Below are positions 57,521-64,000 of a DNA stretch of 64,000 bases, piece after piece. The translations under genes and the position numbers were made by a program. The notes under the pieces were generated by a model. The model did not search any database. It worked only from the letters and a program-made list of their open reading frames with translations, and was not told where the DNA came from. Every line of letters starts with the position of its first letter. Positions within the stretch are counted from its first letter, which is position 1. Source of the stretch: Amia ocellicauda. Taxonomy: Eukaryota > Chordata > Actinopteri > Amiiformes > Amiidae. The stretch covers positions 59,627,350 through 59,691,349 of the forward strand of contig NC_089851.1 in the NCBI RefSeq assembly GCF_036373705.1, written 5' to 3'.

Positions 57521-58185
57521 CAGCATCAATTAAATAACACTTCCCACAGTGCTTCATTTAGTTATCCATCAGGAGCCCATCCGAACACTAGTCCAATTAT
57601 GATTGCCAGGCTGCCCTACATGACCCCCTGGAAAATAAAACTGCAATCAAGTCCTGAAAAAACATAATTAAACATAGTTTTAAGTGTAATATGGATTTAG
57701 TGTTATTGGATTTAATAATATTCAGATTTACAAAGAGTATAACTAAAGTGCACATCCATCGCTTCCCTTTTGTATGCCAATATACATATAATATGCAACA
57801 AATCGTGCATATGTGTATGTGTATCATATATGCAAGTTAATGTGTGTGTGTATAATATATATATATATATATTACACAGTGTAAATAAGCATAGTGTGTT
57901 GTCAGTACTGAAGTGTTTTAGGCTTGGAACAATCCCTTCAAGTGTTGTCAGATCCAGATTTAAACACAGAATGCATTGTATCGATTTCACAATTTTTATA
58001 TCACTGTTAAGAGATACCTACGTTACTATGTCCAAACAGAGGGGAATGTAGAGCAGAGTAGATTTTATTTAGATTGTTTTTGACATGCCCGGGTTAATTG
58101 CTGCATACAGTCTAGTCTTTCTACCACCGACCAATACATCTAACTTCTGTACATTGTGTGTTTTGTTTTTGTTCTGTGAAAAGTA
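57521..58185. other. No gene seen
   Basis: AT-rich, with (TG)n/(TA)n microsatellites at about 57840-57875. Confidence 0.6.
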
Positions 58186-58551
58186 GGTAGCCAATCTGGA
58201 CATACAATCCCCGGATAGAGCACCATTATATCAGTGGCCCCAGGCAGCCCCTCCTCCGCCTCCCCATCAGCAGATTGCCGAATCTCTGCTCAAGCATCTC
58301 GGGCTCAGTCTACTGCACAATCTCGTGGCAGTGGAACGACAGCGACCTCCGGCACAGAGGTTACAGCTGAGTCGTGGGAGCTTGCAGATGTGGTCGTGCT
58401 GCTCCAGCTGTATAGTGAAGAGAGCAGACAGAGGGAAGAGGAAAGGCAAAGGAAGGAGGATGAGAAATTTGAATGGCTGCTGGCAGTGTTGCAAAGGCAG
58501 CATGACGAGAAGATGGAGTTAATGAAAGCATGTCTTAGACATTTTAAATAA
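58185..58551 (+). other. Possible coding exon with a charged coil
   Basis: A stretch of higher GC where two frames look protein-like. The first gives NLDIQSPDRAPLYQWPQ, a proline run and AESLLKHLGLSLLHNL. Another gives SEESRQREEERQRKEDEKFE, then LLAVLQRQHDEKMELMKACL and a stop at 58551. It may be a terminal exon of a transposon-derived (Myb/SANT-type) protein with a frameshift between the two parts. I do not recognise it. The open frame has no ATG start. Confidence 0.3.
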
Positions 58552-61500
58552 TAATAAGTAGTACACATTTATCCATTTGGTCATATATATTGCAGGTAAC
58601 CAAGCGTACAATTTTATTGGGGAGCTGCACCACTTTCTTTTTTTAATCTTAATTCTGTTAGCTGTATATATTGTTTTAAATTGAAAACCTTTCCACCCTG
58701 TTTCTGATGAAGAGATTAAGGTTTTCATGGCCATTCAAATCCTCATGGGCATTAAACAAATCCCCATCATATCACGATTACTGGTCTTCCCATGAAGAGC
58801 GGAGAGAAAAATAGCGCAGGCTGCTCTGGCACTGATGCTGATGTCCCCATTGTCAATGCAAAATCCTGTTCAACCAGCAATTTCCACATGATAATTTCCT
58901 TTTTCTTAGGATGCGCATTATATCTATTTATTTATTCAATGGTAATTTAACACACACAGCCACTTATTATAAAGTCCTACCTTCTTGTCTGTCACTTATA
59001 TTATTAAGTAATCTTATTCTGAAACAAAGACATAACACGTTTGGAGCTGAAAATGTGTTAAAGGCCTTATTTATCTCCTACTGTTTTCAATGTAATACTT
59101 TTATTTCATCATTGTAATGTGTGTTGGGGCAGATATTGCTCAGGCCTAGTATTATTATTTATTTTGTCTTATTTATTTCTTGGCCGATGCCCTTATCCAG
59201 TATTGTGTAAAGACCAAAAGCCAGCTGTTTCCTACAAAAACCTAGTTGGAGAGTATCAGAATGCCTCATTATAACGGACAGGAAACAGTATTGTTACTAC
59301 CCAATAGGATCTGGCATGGCTGAGGCTACTACCAGCATGGCTAATCTTTGCCATCCTACTCCAAATTGTGTTTGATTAATAATTGTTGTGTATCTGTTTG
59401 TTCACATTTCTGGAAAAGTAATGCTTTGAAGTTAAGTTCCCATATTGATGCTGACAGGACAAGTCCTCTCCCACATAAATACCCAATATGTTTTTCATTC
59501 AGGGCAATTAAAAACACCTATATGGTAGGCAAGTTGTAGTGAGGTAATCACACAGGGTGAACCCAGGACAATAGTATGAAAGAGCCCTGTGTTATCCCAG
59601 GCTTCTCTGGATGTGCAATAGGAAGCTGGGTCTCAGTCGTTCTCCTCCTTCCAGCTGGTCAGTCGGGACACCATGTGGCCTCCAGAGCGCCACTGCTCAT
59701 TGAACCGGCTGCCCGGGTGGCCGAGTGTCAGCCTGAATTCCCCCAAACCCATCAGAAAAGACCAACCGGTGTTTCTAAATATAAATGCAGCTAGAACACT
59801 GCCTAAGACAAACAAATAAATGATACACAATAACAAATACCGAGATACAGACAGAACAAGAACTAAAAAAGAACTGTTCTGAACATTTACAACGTGTTTG
59901 TTTCCTTTCAGTCTTTCCCCTCAGTTGGACAGATTCCTTTCTAAGACCTACAGTCATGTGTGGCTCTACACACAGAAGTTCATGTACATACAAATTACTT
60001 GGCTCTCAGTACAAGACTTGAAGATATCAATCTGGCCCCTCAGTCAAAACTGATATGTAGATAATTATGAATTAGACCCTAATAAAACACATAAGTGATG
60101 TGTCTAATGTAAAATGCAAATATGCTCAACAGACCCTGAAAGGGACTCATGGATCTGATGAGGCTGTATCATTGAAATGAATAAAAAATTCTGTAGTTAT
60201 TGAATTTTACTTTAAAGCTTTTACAGCTCTGATGTCAGGTATGGTTGATCCCAAAATTATGACATTGCTAATACCTTTTGTTTTAATATTAATATGAATT
60301 AATATTCCACTTAGGCAATTAGTTAGGCAATGTACCCTGATTATATTAAAAAACAATATTTAATTTTTTACTGGCTGTTAGATATCACCTGTTGCAGGGC
60401 AGCACCACTCATCCCATTGGGATGGCTAATGGGAAAGAATGAGTTACAGTGGCAGTTTTAGGGTTAAATGTTAAATTATGGGATAATATCGAAATGCCCT
60501 TATAGCATATACCTGCATTTAAAATAACAAAACTGTTTTTATGTTCTGGTATGATTTGTATTTTGTATTACAGCTATTTAGAAATAAACAAATACATTTT
60601 GTCTCCAGGTGTGGGGACCTGGGTGGTCCACAGAAATGTTTGTACTGTATTTGGAAAACACTTAGTAGAATGGAATTGGCAGGAAATAGGTCACAAACGC
60701 TGTCATGTTCCTTAAATAACTGTAACAATACATATTATTGAATGTTATAGTATCCTGTATTAAAGTTTGTGTTGGAATTCTGGTATATTCTATGTGAATT
60801 TGAGGGAAAACATACAGTAAATTATATCAGTTGATCCTTCAGGGTGGAAGAAAATCAGGACAATAATTTCTTCTTGTGTACAAGACACTCAATTTGTAAG
60901 TTGAGTATTACATGTACACTTTCATGAATACTCACACATATAGGCCAGTGTGTTCCTAATCCATTTTCCATGTTGATCATATTTGATGGGCATGAATCAC
61001 GCAGAATGGTTTTATTAAATTACCCATAAGTCTCCCTTATTATACCTCATTTTGCCCTTGCACAAAGGTGTGTTTTGTGTTGCAATGTTCAGGAATACGT
61101 ACAAGAATCTGTCTAGAGAACAACAGTCAAGCATTGTAGTAAGTTTGAATTAATAATGACTTGTAAAATGCCTAGTGTCACTTCTGCTGTGTCCTTGGTG
61201 GTCATGTAAGAGGGACAATTGTGCATTTCAGAAGGAACCCTTCTTTCAGGATAGTTGGTGTTGGTAGTTGTGTGTCGTTTGTGCTTTCCCTGCCCCTGTG
61301 TTCTCTGATTAGGGAGAGATGTGTTTTAGCACACTGCCAACACTGAGATCAGCTGCAGCTAGCCAGCCCACATCAGCATTTCCAGTTGCAATATTTAGGT
61401 CTGTTTCAAGGCCCTCCAAGCAATGCAGTGGGAACAAACATGCAGAAGTGACTCCTTTACCAGAGACATTTCCTCTTGAATAAGTCACGGAAATCTGAAA

Positions 61501-61927
61501 AACCCTGTTGTGTAATACCAAGGCATAGAGCTGTGAATTTCAGCAGCCCTGCACCCCCCTTCCACAGGCTTTCCCTTTGGTGGTAACAGTAAATAATGGA
61601 CCATGAAAAACAAAACAAAAAAATCCCCCATTACATTTTTCAGGAGAAAACATATGTTGCATTGTGTGTATTTCGTTGTTCTCCATGTGAACCTCTCTGG
61701 TAGTTTATTTTAAGGCTATTTTAAGTGACATTTCTCCCAAGTCAAACGTGCCCCTGAAAAGTATCTCGCAAAACCTTAATGATAAGAAAGAGAGTAATGT
61801 AGTGCATACTAATGGGCGTCGTGACACTGGACTGTAATAACTTGCTTCCAATGCCATTAGTAACCAAGTTAAAAATAACAAGAGATACATATTGATCAGG
61901 GACGCATACAGCAGAGATTGAACAGGC
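58552..61927. other. No gene seen
   Basis: Unique AT-rich DNA with no recognisable exon. 59600-59780 is slightly GC-richer, without family resemblance. Confidence 0.5.
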
Positions 61928-62101
61928 TACAGTGGGGGAAAAAAGTATTTGATCCCCTGCTGATTTTGTACGTTTGCCCACTGACAAAGAAATGATCAGT
62001 CTATAATTTTAATGGTAGGTGTATTTTAACAGTGAGAGACAGAATAACAAAAAAAAATCCAGAAAAACGCATTTCAAAAAAGTTATAAATTGATTTGCAT
62101 G

Positions 62102-63128
62102 TTAATGAGGGAAATAAGTATTTGACCCCTTCGACTTGTACTTGTACTTGGTGGCAAAACCCTTGTTGGCAATCACAGAGGTCAAATGTTTCTTGTAGTT
62201 GGCCACCAGATTTGCACACATCTCAGGAGGGATTTTGTCCCACTCCTCTTTGCAGATCCTCTCCAAGTCATTAAGGTTTCGAGGCTGACGTTTGGCAACT
62301 CGAACCTTCAGCTCCCTCCACAGATTTTCTATGGGATTAAGGTCTGGAGACTGGCTAGGCCACTCCAGGACCTTAATGTGCTTCTTCTTGAGCCACTCCT
62401 TTGTTGCCTTGGCTGTGTATTTTGGGTCATTGTCATGCTGGAATACCCATCCACGACCCATTTTCAATGCCCTGGCTGAGGGAAGGAGCTTCTCACCCAC
62501 GATTTGACGGTACATGGCCCCGTCCATCGTCCCTTTGATGCGGTGCAGTTGTCCTGTCCCCTTAGCAGAAAAACACCCCCAAAGCATAATGTTTCCACCT
62601 CCATGTTTGACGGTGGGGATGGTGTTCTTGGGGTCATTCCTCCTCCTCCAAACACGGCGAGTTGAGTTGATGCCAAAGAGCTCGATTTTGGTCTCATCTG
62701 ACCACAACATTCAGATGTTCATTGGCAAACTTCAGACAGGCCTGTACATGTGCTTTCTTGAGCAGGGGGACCTTGCGAGCACTGCAGGATTTCAGTCCTT
62801 CACGGCGTAATGTGTTACCAATTGTTTTCTTGGGGACTATGGTCCCAGCTGCCTTGAGATCATTAACAAGATCCTCCCGTGTACTTCTGGGCTGATTCCT
62901 CACCGTTCTCATGATCATTGAAACTCCACGAGGTGAGATCTTGCATGGAGCCCCAGACCGAGGGAGACTGACAGTTATTTTGTGTTTCTTCCATTTGCGA
63001 ATAATCGCACCAACTGTTGTCACCTTCTCACCAAGCTGCTTGGCGATGGTCTTGTAGCCCATTCCAGCCTTGTGTAGGTCTACAATCTTGTCCCTGACAT
63101 CCTTGGACAGCTCTTTGGTCTTGGCCAT
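62102..63128 (-). pseudogene. Tc1 DD34E transposase, one frameshift/deletion
   Basis: Starts [18 protein letters not shown] at 63128 (first ATG of the conserved family text). It has two helix-turn-helix regions (YKTIAKQLG and [10 protein letters not shown]), then the catalytic part: [22 protein letters not shown] and [11 protein letters not shown], with 34 residues between the last two acids. Around 62700 the frame changes: FANEHLN in one frame is followed by LWSDETK in another, and the dozen or so residues usually between them are gone. Apart from that the protein is complete, so the loss is probably recent. Confidence 0.88.
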
Positions 63129-63170
63129 GGTGGAGAGTTTGGAATCTGATTGATTGATTGCTTCTGTGGA

Positions 63171-63267
63171 CAGGTGTCTTTTATACAGGTAACGAGCTGA
63201 GATTAGGAGCACTCCCTTTAAGAGTGTGCTCCTAATCTCAGCTCGTTACCTGTATAAAAGACACCTG
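63171..63267. repeat. Perfect hairpin inside the Tc1 element
   Basis: Arms of 42 bp (63171-63212 and 63226-63267) match exactly in inverted order around a 13-base loop. I recall the same hairpin from other copies of this Tc1 family, so it belongs to the element. Confidence 0.95.
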
Positions 63268-63497
63268 GGAGCCAGAATTCTTGCTGATTGATTGGGGATC
63301 AAATACTTATTTCCCTCATTAACATGCAAGTCAATTTATAACTTATTTGAAATGCGTTTTTCTGGATTTTTTTGTTGTTATTCTGTCTCTCACTGTTAAA
63401 ATACACCTACCATTAAAATTATAGACTGATCATTTCTTTGTCAGTGGGCAAACGTACAAAATCAGCAGGGCATCAAATACTTTTTTCCCTCACTGTA

Positions 63498-64000
63498 TGT
63501 AATGGAAATAAATGCAGTATAAAAACCCAAGGAAAATGGAGATGAGATGAATCACACATTAAACTTCAATCTGCAAATAACTGAGACCCAGCGAAGGGCA
63601 GTGGTCATGGATGATCAACACTCTTGAGCAAACACAAAGCAAAAAGATCAATATGACTTCTTCTCTGTGCATCTCTAGGTAGGATTAGACTTGTATTTTA
63701 TAAAGGCAAATGCTGATGTTGTTGTTGGAGTATAAATACATAATTGTATGCTCTGGGTCAACATTGACAGCTCTAGGATATGTTATATGTAAGACCCATG
63801 CATTTCACTGCTCCTTTGAACTATAGTTCAATTCATAAACTTTCAATCCAGTTAAATCAATCTTATTATTAATTCAGCAAAGCATTACATTCTGTGATAT
63901 TAGAAAATACCTCTCAATTATTAGAAAACAGTTTTTATGCTGTTATTATCCAGATCAGTTACATCCCTGTATTACTATACTATAATGTGACAGCTCTAAA
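63498..64000. other. No gene seen
   Basis: Unique AT-rich sequence to the end of the window. Confidence 0.5.

Larger units (their letters stand above)
61930..63495 (-). mobile_element. Tc1 element, DD34E group, with long inverted ends
   Basis: 1566 bp, flanked by TA (61928-61929, 63496-63497). The inverted ends are about 200 bp each (61930-62135 and 63290-63495), starting CAGTGGGGGAAAAAAGTATT at the left and ending in its near-complement. Transposase is on the minus strand. Between transposase start and right end lies a perfect hairpin, 63171-63212 with 63226-63267. Confidence 0.93.

Overview
The window is nuclear DNA of a vertebrate, most likely a ray-finned fish. It has spliced vertebrate genes with GT/AG introns, a cluster of eukaryotic tRNA genes, several fish-type Tc1/mariner elements, a Tx1-clade LINE and a Polinton. 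I cannot name the species.

Layout. 1-6313 is one tandem satellite of about 147-bp units rich in TCTA/TCCA, with a 1910-bp higher-order repeat. 6418-8064 is a cluster of six tRNA genes (Asn, two Thr, Leu, Asp and a Ser-type body with an Ala anticodon). 9422-10642 and 17112-18332 are two copies of one DD36E Tc1/mariner element, each with an open 346-residue transposase. Between them lie five exons of a SMYD5-like SET-domain gene that lacks internal exons and has a frameshift, with a solo LTR in one intron.

20551-37677 is the most unusual part. A retroviral fossil on the minus strand has LTRs about 3% apart, a matching 4-bp target duplication (GTAG), a polypurine tract, integrase and envelope remnants and a 5' leader. 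It holds a broken Polinton (about 26.1-36.8 kb) where gag and most of pol should be. The Polinton still shows integrase, two capsid proteins, a maturation protease, a packaging ATPase, core-type proteins and a protein-primed DNA polymerase.

38.3-40.1 kb is a decayed Tc1 element with a hAT-like MITE nested in it (8-bp target duplication). 40.9-47.1 kb is a Tx1-clade LINE on the minus strand, sitting between tetranucleotide repeats. 47.2-48.3 kb holds hAT and Tc1 scraps. 48.6-55.7 kb is mostly unique AT-rich DNA with small repeats. 56.0-57.15 kb is an intronless, frameshifted ARL13-like GTPase copy. A CpG-rich patch at 57.2-57.5 kb may be a promoter with a first exon on the minus strand. 61930-63495 is a DD34E Tc1 element with about 200-bp inverted ends and a 42-bp-arm hairpin.

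The window is thus a repeat-rich region with few host genes. The two host protein-gene copies recognised (SMYD5-like and ARL13-like) both look broken, while several of the tRNA genes look sound.
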